DNA of 64,000 nt from Microbacterium hydrocarbonoxydans (GTDB taxonomy: Bacteria > Actinomycetota > Actinomycetes > Actinomycetales > Microbacteriaceae). Below the pieces are notes generated by a model that had not been told where the DNA came from, did no database searches, and worked only from the letters and a program-made list of their open reading frames with translations. The position numbers were made by a program, and so were the translations under genes. The stretch lies in NCBI RefSeq assembly GCF_904831005.1, contig NZ_LR882982.1, positions 1,674,001-1,738,000 on the forward strand. The letters are read 5' to 3'. Of the stretch, positions 1 to 8,721 are shown piece by piece (within the stretch, counting starts at the first letter, position 1; each line of letters begins with the position of its first letter).

Positions 1-498
1 GTCTTCACGCAGACGCACGTTCACGCGCTCCTGCCGTGAGGACGGGATGTTCTTGCCGACGAAGTCCGGGCGGATCGGAAGCTCGCGGTGCCCGCGGTCG
101 ACGAGGATCGCGAGACGCACGACGGCGGGACGACCGATCGACTGCAGCGCGTCGAGGGCTGCGCGGATGCTGCGTCCGGAGAACAGCACGTCGTCGACCA
201 GCACGACCGTCTTGTCGTCGATGCCGCCGGCGGGGATCTCGGTCGGTCGCGGAGAACGCGTCGGGTGCTTCGCGAGATCGTCACGGAACATGGTGACGTC
301 GAGCGCACCGACTGCGACGGTGGTCGTCGCGATCTCTCCGATCACGGACGCGAGCCGCCGGGCGAGTGTCACGCCGCGGGTCGGGATGCCCAGCAGGACG
401 AGGTTCTCAGCCCCTCGATTCGACTCGAGGATCTCATGTGCGATGCGGGTCAGAGCCCGCGAGATATCGGCTTCGTGCAAGACGGTGCGTGCACTCAT
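1..498 (-). CDS. pyrR: PyrR bifunctional pyr regulator / uracil phosphoribosyltransferase (3' end cut by window)
   Basis: Minus-strand frame from ATG at 498, starting [16 protein letters not shown], open to the window edge after 166 codons. The family is usually about 175-190 residues, so only a short C-terminus is missing. The phosphoribosyltransferase PRPP-binding motif [13 protein letters not shown] lies at about residues 96-108. The family pattern [14 protein letters not shown] is near residue 38. PyrR binds pyr mRNA when UMP is high and represses pyrimidine synthesis; it also has weak uracil phosphoribosyltransferase activity. A purine-rich Shine-Dalgarno stretch precedes the start, and just upstream is a sequence resembling the PyrR RNA-binding loop. 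The pyrB/pyrC/car genes would be expected beyond the window edge (inference). Confidence 0.95.
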   Translation of the reverse strand, partial: MSARTVLHEADISRALTRIAHEILESNRGAENLVLLGIPTRGVTLARRLASVIGEIATTTVAVGALDVTMFRDDLAKHPTRSPRPTEIPAGGIDDKTVVLVDDVLFSGRSIRAALDALQSIGRPAVVRLAILVDRGHRELPIRPDFVGKNIPSSRQERVNVRLRED

Positions 499-567
499 GA
501 GCCGCTCCCTTCTCCGCCTCACAGGACGGTGTTAAAGGTTGCTTGTTCCCGCCAGTCTAGCGCGACC
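499..567 (-). promoter_or_regulatory. pyrR leader with candidate PyrR-binding RNA loop and -10-like box
   Basis: On the minus strand the 69-base leader contains GTCCTGTGAGGC (527 to 516). This matches the known PyrR anti-antiterminator loop consensus (R)UCCNGNGAGGY. It is bracketed by CCG and CGG, so a small hairpin can form, and the Shine-Dalgarno GGAGAAGGGAG follows within a few bases. No terminator-type hairpin is seen, so translational repression, as described for mycobacterial PyrR, is the likelier mode (inference). A TAGACT hexamer at 559 to 554 could be the -10 box; no good -35 was found. Confidence 0.5.
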
Positions 568-1149
568 TCAGCGCCACCCGAGCACGTCGCGCACCACGGC
601 CTGTGAGAACGGAGCGCCGTCGTCGGGCACTCCCCGCAGAGACTCGTGCGAGACCATGGCGCCTTCCGCGCCCGCGGCGGCTGTGATCCCCTCGAGCGCT
701 GCGCGGATGCGCGGCCCCGCCGCTCTCGAGTACTCCACGTCGCCGCGGCGGGAGACGTGCGGAAAGGCGACGAGTTCGGCGACACCGGTGGCCGCCCGAC
801 GAGCCGCCACCACGACGAGCGTGGGCGGGATCGAATGCTGCAGCGCGCGAGGAAGGGGAAAAGGCAGATCGTCTGTCAGCAGCCCCTGCCAGAACCCTCG
901 TCGGGACCGCTTCTCGTCGCCGATCTCGAGGGCGGCCGCCGTCCATTCCGTGTTCTGCGTGCGCACGGCGAGGTCGGGACCGTCGGCTCGACTCTCGAAC
1001 CCCTGCTCCTGGAAGAACTCGGTGGCGATCTGCACCAGTCGCGGAGCATCCGACCTCACGATCCAGCGTGCACCGCGAAACGGACCGTCGAACTGCAGGC
1101 GTGAGGTGCGAGCGTGTCGCCCCGAGCCCTGCGGATGCGAGCCGGACAC
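568..1149 (-). CDS. Hypothetical protein of unknown function, 193 aa
   Basis: GTG start one base after the TGA of the upstream MBL/Rieske gene, so the two are very likely cotranscribed and translationally coupled. The protein is soluble, with no signal peptide, membrane segment or motif I recognise. It contains two basic/aromatic stretches (RGARWIVRSD, KRSRRGFWQGLL) and ends DVLGWR. The first 15 or so residues (MSGSHPQGSGRHART) look unstructured, and a later start is possible. The composition is ordinary for this genome. Its only clue to function is being the last gene of a three-gene group (SNF2 helicase, MBL/Rieske, this one) upstream of pyrR. Confidence 0.7.
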   Translation of the reverse strand: MSGSHPQGSGRHARTSRLQFDGPFRGARWIVRSDAPRLVQIATEFFQEQGFESRADGPDLAVRTQNTEWTAAALEIGDEKRSRRGFWQGLLTDDLPFPLPRALQHSIPPTLVVVAARRAATGVAELVAFPHVSRRGDVEYSRAAGPRIRAALEGITAAAGAEGAMVSHESLRGVPDDGAPFSQAVVRDVLGWR

Positions 1150-1150
1150 G

Positions 1151-2728
1151 TCAGCCGGCCTCGCTCAGCACAGCCTCGGTGACGTCGTCGATCTTCGACG
1201 CGCGAATCGGGTGCCCGCTCGTCGACAGGCACCGGCCGGACTTCAGGTCCCACTTCCAGTCGTGCATGCTGCAGGTCAGGATGCCGTCGTCGTCGACCGT
1301 TCCGGTTCGGGTGAGATCGGCTCGCAGATGCGGGCAGCGGCGCTGCACGACCCAGTCGCCGACCTCGGCGTCCTCGGTCTGATCGGTCTGCTCCTGATAC
1401 CAGTTCTCGACGTACTCGATGCGGTCGACCGAGAGGCACTTGAGGAAGGTCGTGAGGAACTCGTTGAACTTGCCGCTGCGTCCGACGCTGAACTGCATCG
1501 AGAGGAAGATCGAGTTGGACCAGTCGATCTCGTGGTCACGGATGTTGGTCGAGACGAGGTCGGCAGGGATCGTGTACCAGTAGATGCACTCCTCCCCCGC
1601 GTACTCGCGCACCTTGGCGCGGGGGAAGTCCACGACCATGTCGAGGTCACCGATCCTGAACCGCACGCAGCCTCCGACGCCGAGCCGGATCGTGCGGGAC
1701 TTCTTGAGCAGGGGCTCCCACCAGTTCTTGAGCTCGTCGAGCATCTGCTCCGGCGGCAGCACCTCGGCGCGGGTGGCGACCTCATCGCGGATCTCGTTCT
1801 GACGGCTCGCCCGCTGCTCCTCGAGGTACTCCCACTTCTCGTCGAAGATGTGGGCGAGCTCTTCCTCGGTGTACAGCGACTGCTCGGTCGACACCTCGCC
1901 GCTCTGCACGGTCACGACGGTCCCCGGCACGAAGAGATGCCCCGCGTACTGCGGGGAGAGCTCCTTCATGTGCGCGAGGAACTGCTTCTGATCCGTGAAG
2001 ATCGACTCGCCGTTGCGGCCGACGCCGTTGAAGTCGAAGAGATCATCGCGCAGGAACATGGGCGGCCCCGCCATCGGGAAGACATGGGGCGCGTCGACCT
2101 TGTCGATGTAGTACATCGCTCGCTTGTTCTGCGCTTCGCGCTTGAGCCGTGCGAAGTTCTGCTTCGCGTCGAGCGGGAGGTCGTAGACCATCGGCCACCA
2201 GATCGCACCCGAGACCTGCGTGAAATACGCATCGGGCTTGCCGAAATGCAGCAGGCTCTCGAGATCGAGAGGGTGCGAGTCGTTCTGATTGAGCACGGAG
2301 CCCGTGCCGTCGTCGACGCTCAACGACGAATCGCCGATCGGGCCGTCGCTGGGAGCACGCAGCGGCGTGATCATGATCTTGAGCTCACCGCGTTCGATGA
2401 TCTCGCCCGCCGGCGCATAGGTGATGTTCGTGTACCCGAGCGCACGGATGTCCTGCTCGAGGTCGTCGATGGGGTACTCCGGCAGGAGCACCTCGATGTC
2501 CTTGCGGATGTACCGCTCGAGCAGCGCCGGATCGAAGTGATCCCGATGGCGATGCGAGATGTAGAGGAAGTCCGCCTCGCGCCCGAAGCGCTCCCAGTCC
2601 AGACCGCGGTTGTCGGGGAACGGGAACCACGAACCGAAGAACGACGGCCCCAGAACCGGGTCGCAGATGATGTTCCCGCCGACCGTCTCGATGAACATCC
2701 CGGCGTGGCCGAGTCCGGTGATCCGCAT
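1151..2728 (-). CDS. Metallo-beta-lactamase fold protein with C-terminal Rieske [2Fe-2S] domain
   Basis: A 525-residue protein. The N-terminal half is an MBL-fold hydrolase: the metal motif SHRHRDHFD at residues 58-66 gives the H-x-H-x-D-H signature. The C-terminus has a Rieske centre: C465-x-H467 (CPHL) and C486-x2-H489 (CSMH) bind a [2Fe-2S] cluster. The middle section has several Trp/Tyr-rich stretches (GAIWWPMVYDLPL). The combination recalls CMP-N-acetylneuraminate hydroxylase-type proteins, which pair a Rieske domain with an MBL-like domain, but here the Rieske part is C-terminal and the substrate is unknown. A strong Shine-Dalgarno (AGGAGG) lies 6 bases before the ATG. A redox role is inferred from the cluster. 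It would need an electron donor, and none is encoded nearby. Confidence 0.85.
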   Translation of the reverse strand: MRITGLGHAGMFIETVGGNIICDPVLGPSFFGSWFPFPDNRGLDWERFGREADFLYISHRHRDHFDPALLERYIRKDIEVLLPEYPIDDLEQDIRALGYTNITYAPAGEIIERGELKIMITPLRAPSDGPIGDSSLSVDDGTGSVLNQNDSHPLDLESLLHFGKPDAYFTQVSGAIWWPMVYDLPLDAKQNFARLKREAQNKRAMYYIDKVDAPHVFPMAGPPMFLRDDLFDFNGVGRNGESIFTDQKQFLAHMKELSPQYAGHLFVPGTVVTVQSGEVSTEQSLYTEEELAHIFDEKWEYLEEQRASRQNEIRDEVATRAEVLPPEQMLDELKNWWEPLLKKSRTIRLGVGGCVRFRIGDLDMVVDFPRAKVREYAGEECIYWYTIPADLVSTNIRDHEIDWSNSIFLSMQFSVGRSGKFNEFLTTFLKCLSVDRIEYVENWYQEQTDQTEDAEVGDWVVQRRCPHLRADLTRTGTVDDDGILTCSMHDWKWDLKSGRCLSTSGHPIRASKIDDVTEAVLSEAG

Positions 2729-2802
2729 GCAATCCTCCTGAAGTGAACCGTTCGATTCTACCGGCGGCCCCCTGTGCGGCTGCGGTGACCGGCCGGGAGA
2801 AA
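2729..2802 (-). promoter_or_regulatory. Gap between the SNF2 helicase and MBL/Rieske genes: SD and possible -10
   Basis: The 74-base gap carries the AGGAGG ribosome binding site for the MBL/Rieske gene and a minus-strand TAGAAT hexamer at 2760 to 2755, a good actinobacterial -10 match. No convincing -35 was found at 16-18 bases. No strong terminator hairpin is visible. Confidence 0.35.
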
Positions 2803-5800
2803 TCAGGTGCCGTCGAAGAGACCGCGGATGTCGTCGGCCGTGAGCGACTGGGCGAACAGCTGCTCGTCATCCATCACGGCGGTGAACAGCCGCGCCTTCC
2901 GTCGCTGCAGCTCGAGCACCTTCTCCTCGATCGTTCCGGTCGAGATCATCCGATAGACGAAGACCTGGCTGGTCTGGCCGATCCGGTGCGTACGGTCGAT
3001 CGCCTGCGCCTCAGCCGCCGGATTCCACCACGGGTCGAGCAGGAACACGTAGTCGGCCTCCGTGAGCGTGAGACCGAACCCGCCGGCCTTGAGGCTGATG
3101 AGGAACACCGGCTGCTCCCCCGTCTTGAAGGAATCGATCACCTCCTCACGTCGACGCGTCGACCCGTCGAGCCGGGCATACGGAATGCCGGCTTCGCGGA
3201 GCCTGGCCTCGGCGAGATCCAGGAAGGACGTGAACTGACTGAAGACCAATGCTCGATGGCCCTCGGCCTGCAGCTCGATGACGCGATCCAGCAATGTGTC
3301 GAGCTTGCTCGAACCGATCTCCGCGTCATTCTCGTCGATGAGCTCCGGCGCGAGGCTGAGCATGCGCAGCAGAGTCAGTGACCGGAAGACGATGAAGCGG
3401 TTGCGATCCAGATCGTCGAGGAGTCCGAGCACCTTCTGTCGCTCGCGCTGCAGCACGACGTCGTAGCGCTCTCGGTGCGCCGGAGTGAGCTCGACCTCGA
3501 GGATCTGCTCCTGCTTCGCCGGCAGGTCGGCGGCGACCAGCTCCTTGGTCCGTCTGAGCATGAGCGGACGGATGCGCCGGCGCAGCTGGGAGAGCCTGCG
3601 GGCGCGATACTCGCCGCCCTCCTCGTTCTCGGGGACCTTGCCCTTCTCGATCGGCTGGATGTACCGATCCCGGAACTTGCGCGCCGAGGGGAAGAGACCC
3701 GGGGCCGCCAGCTTCAGCAGCGACCACAGCTCGGACAGGCTGTTCTCCATCGGAGTTCCGGTGACGGCGTATGTGGCGTCGGATCGGAAGGTCGAGATCG
3801 CGCGATGCAGCTTGGTCTTCGGATTCTTGACGAACTGCGCCTCGTCGAGGATCAGCCCCGCCCACTCGACCTCGCGGAACTCCTCCTCATCGAGCCTCGC
3901 GACCGTGTATGAGCTCACGACGACATCAGCCGTGGCCGCGGCATCGCGAAGCGGTGCCGATCGTGTCGAACTCGTGCTCGCGACGACCGCGATCCGCAGC
4001 TCCGGGGTGAAACGCGCGGACTCCGAGCGCCAGGTGCTGAGCACTGACGTGGGGGCGAGCACCAGGAAGGGTCGGGTCTCCCCGCTCTCACGTGTGTGCT
4101 GGATGAACGTCAGGAGCTGCAGCGTCTTGCCGAGCCCCATGTCGTCTGCGAGGATTCCGCCGAGACGATGCCTCCACAGGAAAGCGAGCCAGTCGAAGCC
4201 CGCCTTCTGATAGGACCGCAGGTCGGCGCGGAGGCCGACCGGAACCTGAGTGGCGGGCACGCCGTCGGCGCGACGCAGCCCTTCGGCTGTCGCGCGCCAG
4301 CTGACGGCCGGCTGTGCCTCGTCCGCGAGATCCTCGAACTCCTCCCACAGATCCACCTGGTAGCGGTTGATCCGCGGCCCCGTCTCCCACTCGTCCAGCT
4401 CCCCCGCCTCCTCGATGAGGTCACGGAGGCGGTCGAGTGCCGGATGGTTGAGGGAGAAGTAGCCCCCGTCAGCGAGGAGAAGCTTCTTCCGTCCCTTGCT
4501 GAGCGCCGAGAACAGCGGGCCGAAGGGTATCCGTCGTCCGTCGATCGAGACGAGGATGCCGAGATCGAACCAGTCCGCGTCCGTGGATTCCACCGTCGTG
4601 ACGGTGACCTGAGGATCGCCGGTGAGCTCGCGATAGTCCTTGCGCGCCCCCTCGGACTCGACGTGCACACCGATCGCCTCCCAGGCGGGCACGAGCTGCG
4701 CGACGAAATCCGCTGCATCGATGTCATGCAGGGAACCGGCAGGCCGGAAGCGCGTGACCCTGTGCTCCTGCCAGACGGACTCGATCTCAGCTCGGCGAGC
4801 GGCCTCGGCGGGGGCGTCTCGCACGGCCGAGGGCGTCCATGCGAAGGGCACCGTGCCGAAACTGCCGTACGACCAGCCGAAGTCGTAGCTCACGACATCG
4901 CCCCGCTCGAAGACGACCGTGAGCACGGGCGTCGGCTGCGGTACCTCCGGCAGCGTCACCGGCCCCACTGCACGCACCGAGGCACGCCGCGCGAGCAGCG
5001 GATAGGCGCCGTCGATGAAAGCCTGCTCCTCGTTCGCGGGGACGACCACGGGCGCGGACGCCGCGAGCAGGGTGCGCGTCTGCTCGCTCAGCGGAGCCTC
5101 TGCGAGGACGATCTCGATCCGGTTCCCGGTGAGTCGAGCGGTGTAGATCCCGGTTCTGCCGATCGGGTGCGCAGAGGAGGACTCGATCGGGTCACCCTCG
5201 ACCGACACCTCGGCCCCGACCGACAGAGAGCCGTCGTCGGATCGGGTGATCGCGGCCGTCACGGCCGCAGCGGCCGCCATGCGCACGGACGAGTTCTTCT
5301 GGCTCGTCACGAGCGGGATGCCGAGCTCGGCGCCCGCACGAAGATGCCCCCACAGGAGATTCGACTCGATCTGATCGACGACGAGCCATTCGCCCGCGTT
5401 GCCCGAGAGAAGGGAGTCGCGCGAGATGCTCAGAAGATCGCCGAACCATCGCGTCTGCGCTCGACCGAACTGCGCGGCGTCGCGACGGACCGCGTCCCAG
5501 CCGGCGTGGCCCTGGATCCACGATCCTGTCTGCGCGCTGCGCATGAGGGGCCGGATCGCCAGCACAAGCTCACCCGAGGGGCGGGCCAGATCGCGGAGGG
5601 TGGCTGCGCGCATCGGTCGAGGACCCCAGTGGTTCTCGGCGCGGGATTCGCGGTGGCGAAGCTCGACGCCGAGTGCGAGCGGCAGTGCGTGGCGGGCCGC
5701 ATCGGGTTCGAGCAGCGTGCGCCACGACGTCGCGCTGGGCCGGGGCGGGTTCTTCGACGGCTCGGGAGCGACCTCGAGTGCAGCCGCCTGTTGAGAGTAC

Positions 5801-6093
5801 TCGTGCACGTTGGAGGCCAGGACCGTCGCTACGACGTGCTTGCATCCCGAGCGCACCGGGCAGGAGCACCTTGTCGTGCGCATCCGGCGTCTGCCGTTGG
5901 AGGAGACGAACGTGATCTCGGTGAGATAGGGCTCGTCCTGGCCACCGCGGACGTGGCCCTCGAGCTCGAGCAGGTCCTCGTGCCAGACGACGTCGAGCAC
6001 GTTGCCCTCGCGGAAGTACGCGAGGCCTCTCTTGTACCCACCGGCGTCCGTGATCTGCATGATCTCACGGAGATCGACGTGCGGCGCGGACAT
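2803..6093 (-). CDS. SNF2/Rad54-family helicase with N-terminal SWIM zinc finger
   Basis: A 1096-residue protein. The SWIM zinc finger is near the N-terminus (C76-x-C78-x5-C84-x-H86, CSCPVRSGCKH). A long middle region follows, then the SNF2 ATPase core. Motif I is ADDMGLGKT (about residues 646-654), motif II is LDEAQ (the usual DEAH read as DEAQ), and motif III is TGTPMEN. The C-terminal lobe has LKAGGFGLTLTEADYV and QAIDRTHRIGQ. SWIM-SNF2 proteins are ATP-driven dsDNA translocases that remodel protein-DNA complexes; the bacterial members are poorly characterised. ATG start at 6093. The gene follows nusB by 56 bases and precedes the MBL/Rieske gene. Confidence 0.93.
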   Translation of the reverse strand: MSAPHVDLREIMQITDAGGYKRGLAYFREGNVLDVVWHEDLLELEGHVRGGQDEPYLTEITFVSSNGRRRMRTTRCSCPVRSGCKHVVATVLASNVHEYSQQAAALEVAPEPSKNPPRPSATSWRTLLEPDAARHALPLALGVELRHRESRAENHWGPRPMRAATLRDLARPSGELVLAIRPLMRSAQTGSWIQGHAGWDAVRRDAAQFGRAQTRWFGDLLSISRDSLLSGNAGEWLVVDQIESNLLWGHLRAGAELGIPLVTSQKNSSVRMAAAAAVTAAITRSDDGSLSVGAEVSVEGDPIESSSAHPIGRTGIYTARLTGNRIEIVLAEAPLSEQTRTLLAASAPVVVPANEEQAFIDGAYPLLARRASVRAVGPVTLPEVPQPTPVLTVVFERGDVVSYDFGWSYGSFGTVPFAWTPSAVRDAPAEAARRAEIESVWQEHRVTRFRPAGSLHDIDAADFVAQLVPAWEAIGVHVESEGARKDYRELTGDPQVTVTTVESTDADWFDLGILVSIDGRRIPFGPLFSALSKGRKKLLLADGGYFSLNHPALDRLRDLIEEAGELDEWETGPRINRYQVDLWEEFEDLADEAQPAVSWRATAEGLRRADGVPATQVPVGLRADLRSYQKAGFDWLAFLWRHRLGGILADDMGLGKTLQLLTFIQHTRESGETRPFLVLAPTSVLSTWRSESARFTPELRIAVVASTSSTRSAPLRDAAATADVVVSSYTVARLDEEEFREVEWAGLILDEAQFVKNPKTKLHRAISTFRSDATYAVTGTPMENSLSELWSLLKLAAPGLFPSARKFRDRYIQPIEKGKVPENEEGGEYRARRLSQLRRRIRPLMLRRTKELVAADLPAKQEQILEVELTPAHRERYDVVLQRERQKVLGLLDDLDRNRFIVFRSLTLLRMLSLAPELIDENDAEIGSSKLDTLLDRVIELQAEGHRALVFSQFTSFLDLAEARLREAGIPYARLDGSTRRREEVIDSFKTGEQPVFLISLKAGGFGLTLTEADYVFLLDPWWNPAAEAQAIDRTHRIGQTSQVFVYRMISTGTIEEKVLELQRRKARLFTAVMDDEQLFAQSLTADDIRGLFDGT

Positions 6094-6115
6094 ACCCTCA
6101 TCCTTCCCGCGGGTA

Positions 6116-6134
6116 CCGACATCGGGGATGTCGG
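6116..6134 (-). terminator. Stem-loop between nusB and the helicase gene
   Basis: A perfect inverted repeat with 8-base arms (CCGACATC / GATGTCGG) and a 3-base loop, flanked on both sides by the self-complementary CCGCGG. It begins 16 bases after the nusB stop codon. There is no U-tract, so it may be a weak terminator, an mRNA processing or stability element, or an attenuator separating the housekeeping run from the accessory genes downstream. Confidence 0.4.
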
Positions 6135-6149
6135 ACCGCGGCTCAGCCC

Positions 6150-6560
6150 TCAGACGGCGCGTGCGACGCGTGCGAGCACGCCGTGCACGAAGGCGCCCGA
6201 ATCGTCGGTCGAGAACTCCTTGGCGAGTTCGACGGCCTCATCGATCGCGACCGCAGTCGGGACCTCGGGGTTGAAGAGGATCTCCCACACGCCGATGCGC
6301 AGGAGTGCGCGGTCGACCGCGGGCATCCGCTCGAGCTTCCAGTCACGGCTGTGGGTCGTGATCTGCTCGTCGATCTCGTCGCGGTGGTCCACGATGCCGT
6401 CGACGACTTCGCGCGCGTACAGCCATGACGCCTCGCGGGCAGGCTCGGACGCCGCACGCTTGGCCTCGGAAGCCAATGCCACCGCGACCTCGTCGCCGCG
6501 CACGTCAGCGGAGAACAGGATGTCGAGTGCGCGCTTGCGCGCTTTCGTACGGGCGCTCAC
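6150..6560 (-). CDS. nusB: Transcription antitermination factor NusB
   Basis: 136 residues, the normal NusB size. The all-helical family features are present: an N-terminal MSARTKARKRALDILF, then RDWKLERMPAVDRALLRIGVWEI and an IDEAVELAKEFSTDDSGAFVHGVL C-terminal helix region with the conserved F/V and GVL. NusB pairs with S10 (NusE) to bind boxA RNA in rRNA antitermination. GTG start 3 bases after the efp stop; it closes the aro-efp operon, as in many Actinobacteria. Confidence 0.97.
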   Translation of the reverse strand: MSARTKARKRALDILFSADVRGDEVAVALASEAKRAASEPAREASWLYAREVVDGIVDHRDEIDEQITTHSRDWKLERMPAVDRALLRIGVWEILFNPEVPTAVAIDEAVELAKEFSTDDSGAFVHGVLARVARAV

Positions 6561-6563
6561 GCC

Positions 6564-7124
6564 TTACTTCTCGCGGCCGAGGTAGTCGCCGGTGCGCGTG
6601 TCGACCTTGACCTTGGTGCCGGTCTCGACGAAGAGCGGCACCTGGATCTCGTATCCGGTCTCGAGCGTGGCGGGCTTGGTGCCGGCCGACGAGCGGTCGC
6701 CCTGCACACCGGGCTCGCTGTACGTGATCTCGAGGATCACGGATGCCGGGAGATCGATGTACAGCGGGTTGCCGTTGTTGAGCGCGATCGTGACCTGCTG
6801 GTTCTCGAGCAGGAAGTTCTTCGCGTCGCCGACGGTCGCTGCCGGGACCGTGATCTGGTCGTAGTCGGTCTGGTCCATGAACACGTAGCCGTCGCCGTCG
6901 GTGTAGAGATACGTGTAGTCACGACGGTCGACGTTCTCGATCTCGACCTTGGCGCCGGCGTTGAACGTCTTGTCGACGACCTTGCCGCTCATCACGTTCT
7001 TGAGCTTGGTGCGGACGAACGCACCGCCCTTGCCGGGCTTGACGTGCTGGAACTCGACGACGCTCCAGAGCTGCCGCTCGATGTTGAGGACGACGCCGTT
7101 CTTGATGTCTGCGGTAGATGCCAT
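6564..7124 (-). CDS. efp: Translation elongation factor P
   Basis: 186 residues, full length. It begins [19 protein letters not shown], and the loop [15 protein letters not shown] carries the lysine-tip region of domain I. The C-terminal oligonucleotide-binding domain ends with [23 protein letters not shown], matching the family signature. EF-P rescues ribosomes stalled at polyproline. I chose the ATG at 7124 because the sequence upstream in the same frame is the non-coding gap after aroQ. The tip loop keeps Lys in PGKGG; which modification, if any, it carries cannot be read from sequence. Confidence 0.98.
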   Translation of the reverse strand: MASTADIKNGVVLNIERQLWSVVEFQHVKPGKGGAFVRTKLKNVMSGKVVDKTFNAGAKVEIENVDRRDYTYLYTDGDGYVFMDQTDYDQITVPAATVGDAKNFLLENQQVTIALNNGNPLYIDLPASVILEITYSEPGVQGDRSSAGTKPATLETGYEIQVPLFVETGTKVKVDTRTGDYLGREK

Positions 7125-7198
7125 GCGCTGAGAGTTCCGTTCGTGGGTGAAAGTTCGTGGGGCCCCGCACCTGTCCGGGCGCGGGCCGACAGTCGATT

Positions 7199-7636
7199 CT
7201 ACGGGATGAGGGCCGCGAGCTGCCGCACAGCGCTCGTATACCCCTCGACGCCCTCTCCGATCACGCGCACGGCCGCGACATCGTGCAGGTAGGAGTGGTG
7301 ACGGAACTCCTCCCTCGCGTACACGTCGGAGATGTGCACCTCTGCGAAAGGCAGCGCGACCCCGGTGAGGGCGTCGCGCAGCGCCACCGAGGTGTGCGTG
7401 AGACCGCCGGGGTTGATCACGATGGCGGCGCAGTCCTCGCGCGCGGCGTGGATCGCGTCGATGAGCACCCCTTCGTGATTGCTCTGGATCGCCCGCAGGT
7501 CGAAGCCGGCCTCGGCGGCCGCCGCGCGCGCGAGACTCTCGACGTCGGCCAGCGTCGCGGTGCCGTAGACATCGGGCTCGCGGGTGCCGAGCAGATTCAG
7601 GTTCGGTCCGTTGACGAGCAGCATCCGCCTGGTCAT
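7199..7636 (-). CDS. aroQ: Type II 3-dehydroquinate dehydratase
   Basis: 145 residues. The start [25 protein letters not shown] contains the family N-terminus (NGPNLNLLG) and catalytic Tyr. [31 protein letters not shown] and [19 protein letters not shown] match the type II dodecameric enzyme. It dehydrates 3-dehydroquinate to 3-dehydroshikimate, step 3 of the shikimate pathway. The ATG at 7636 overlaps the aroB stop (ATGA), so aroB and aroQ are translationally coupled. A second in-frame ATG at 7624 is possible. Confidence 0.97.
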   Translation of the reverse strand: MTRRMLLVNGPNLNLLGTREPDVYGTATLADVESLARAAAAEAGFDLRAIQSNHEGVLIDAIHAAREDCAAIVINPGGLTHTSVALRDALTGVALPFAEVHISDVYAREEFRHHSYLHDVAAVRVIGEGVEGYTSAVRQLAALIP

Positions 7637-8721
7637 TCGCCGATCTCCTGGTAGGCCGCGAACAGCAGGGATTCGTCGGGCGCCTGCAGCACGGTCGGCT
7701 TGGCGATGTCGTCGAGCAGGATGAAGCGCAGCATCCCGCCCCTGCTCTTCTTGTCGCGCTGCATCGTGGCGAGCAGCTGCTGCCACGCGCCCGCACGATA
7801 CGAGACGGGAAGACCCAGCGACTCGAGCACCGTGCGGTGCCGCTCTGCCGCCGCATCCGACAGTCGCCCGGCGAGCCGGGAGAGCTCGGCCGCATACAGC
7901 ATCCCCACCGAGATCGCGGCGCCGTGCCGCCAGCGGTACCGCTCGGAGTGCTCGATCGCGTGTCCGAGGGTGTGTCCGTAGTTGAGGATCTCGCGCTGTC
8001 CCGCTTCACGGAAGTCGCTCGATACGACGGTCGCCTTCATCTGGATCGCGAGTTCGACAGCGCGACGGAACTCGGGAGTCGCGGTGTCGACGGCCCGGCT
8101 CGGGTCTGCCTCGATGATGTCGAGGATCTCGGGTTCCCAGATGAACCCGGCCTTCACGACCTCGGCGAAGCCGGCCGTCGCCTCGTTCGGACTGAGGCTC
8201 GCCAGCTCGTCGAGGTCGCCGATCACCGCGCGCGGAGCCCAGAACGCCCCGACGAGGTTCTTGCCTTCGGCGGTGTTGATTCCGGTCTTGCCGCCGACAG
8301 AGGCATCGACGAGTCCGAGCACCGTGGTCGGCACGTGCACGACCTGCACGCCGCGCAGCCAGGTCGCCGCGACGAAGCCGGCGAGATCCGTGACGGCCCC
8401 GCCGCCGTAGCCGACCACGGCATCCGTGCGGGTGAAGTCGGCCTGCCCCATGACCTGCCAGCAGAAGGCGGCGACCTCGATGCGCTTTCCCTGCTCGGCG
8501 TCCGGCACTTCTGCCAGCAGCACCTCACGCGGTCCCTCGCCCACGTCGGCGAGGAGCCGATCACGCAGCTCGGCAGCACGCGCGGCGAGTGTCGGCGGAT
8601 GCACGACGAGCACCTTGCGCACTCCCGGTGCGAGTGCGGCGGACACGCGGTCGAGGATGCCTCGTCCGATGGTGATGTCGTAGGGGCTCTCCCCCGTGAC
8701 GCTGATGGTCGTCGTGCTCAT
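7633..8721 (-). CDS. aroB: 3-Dehydroquinate synthase
   Basis: 362 residues. The NAD-binding segment is [20 protein letters not shown], followed by the hallmark [20 protein letters not shown]. The metal-ligand histidines lie in [13 protein letters not shown]. The enzyme makes 3-dehydroquinate from DAHP, step 2 of the shikimate pathway, with NAD and a divalent metal. The start [21 protein letters not shown] at 8721 overlaps the aroK stop as ATGA; a longer upstream frame exists but has no family sequence. Confidence 0.97.
   Translation of the reverse strand: MSTTTISVTGESPYDITIGRGILDRVSAALAPGVRKVLVVHPPTLAARAAELRDRLLADVGEGPREVLLAEVPDAEQGKRIEVAAFCWQVMGQADFTRTDAVVGYGGGAVTDLAGFVAATWLRGVQVVHVPTTVLGLVDASVGGKTGINTAEGKNLVGAFWAPRAVIGDLDELASLSPNEATAGFAEVVKAGFIWEPEILDIIEADPSRAVDTATPEFRRAVELAIQMKATVVSSDFREAGQREILNYGHTLGHAIEHSERYRWRHGAAISVGMLYAAELSRLAGRLSDAAAERHRTVLESLGLPVSYRAGAWQQLLATMQRDKKSRGGMLRFILLDDIAKPTVLQAPDESLLFAAYQEIGE

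Noticed and set aside
539..2746. Long plus-strand open frame (735 codons) opposite the MBL/Rieske gene
   Set aside because: Arg/Ala/Leu-rich translation with no domain; it is the mirror frame of a high-GC gene on the other strand.
4096..6585. Long plus-strand open frame (829 codons) opposite the SNF2 helicase
   Set aside because: Antisense shadow; the opposite strand has clear helicase motifs.
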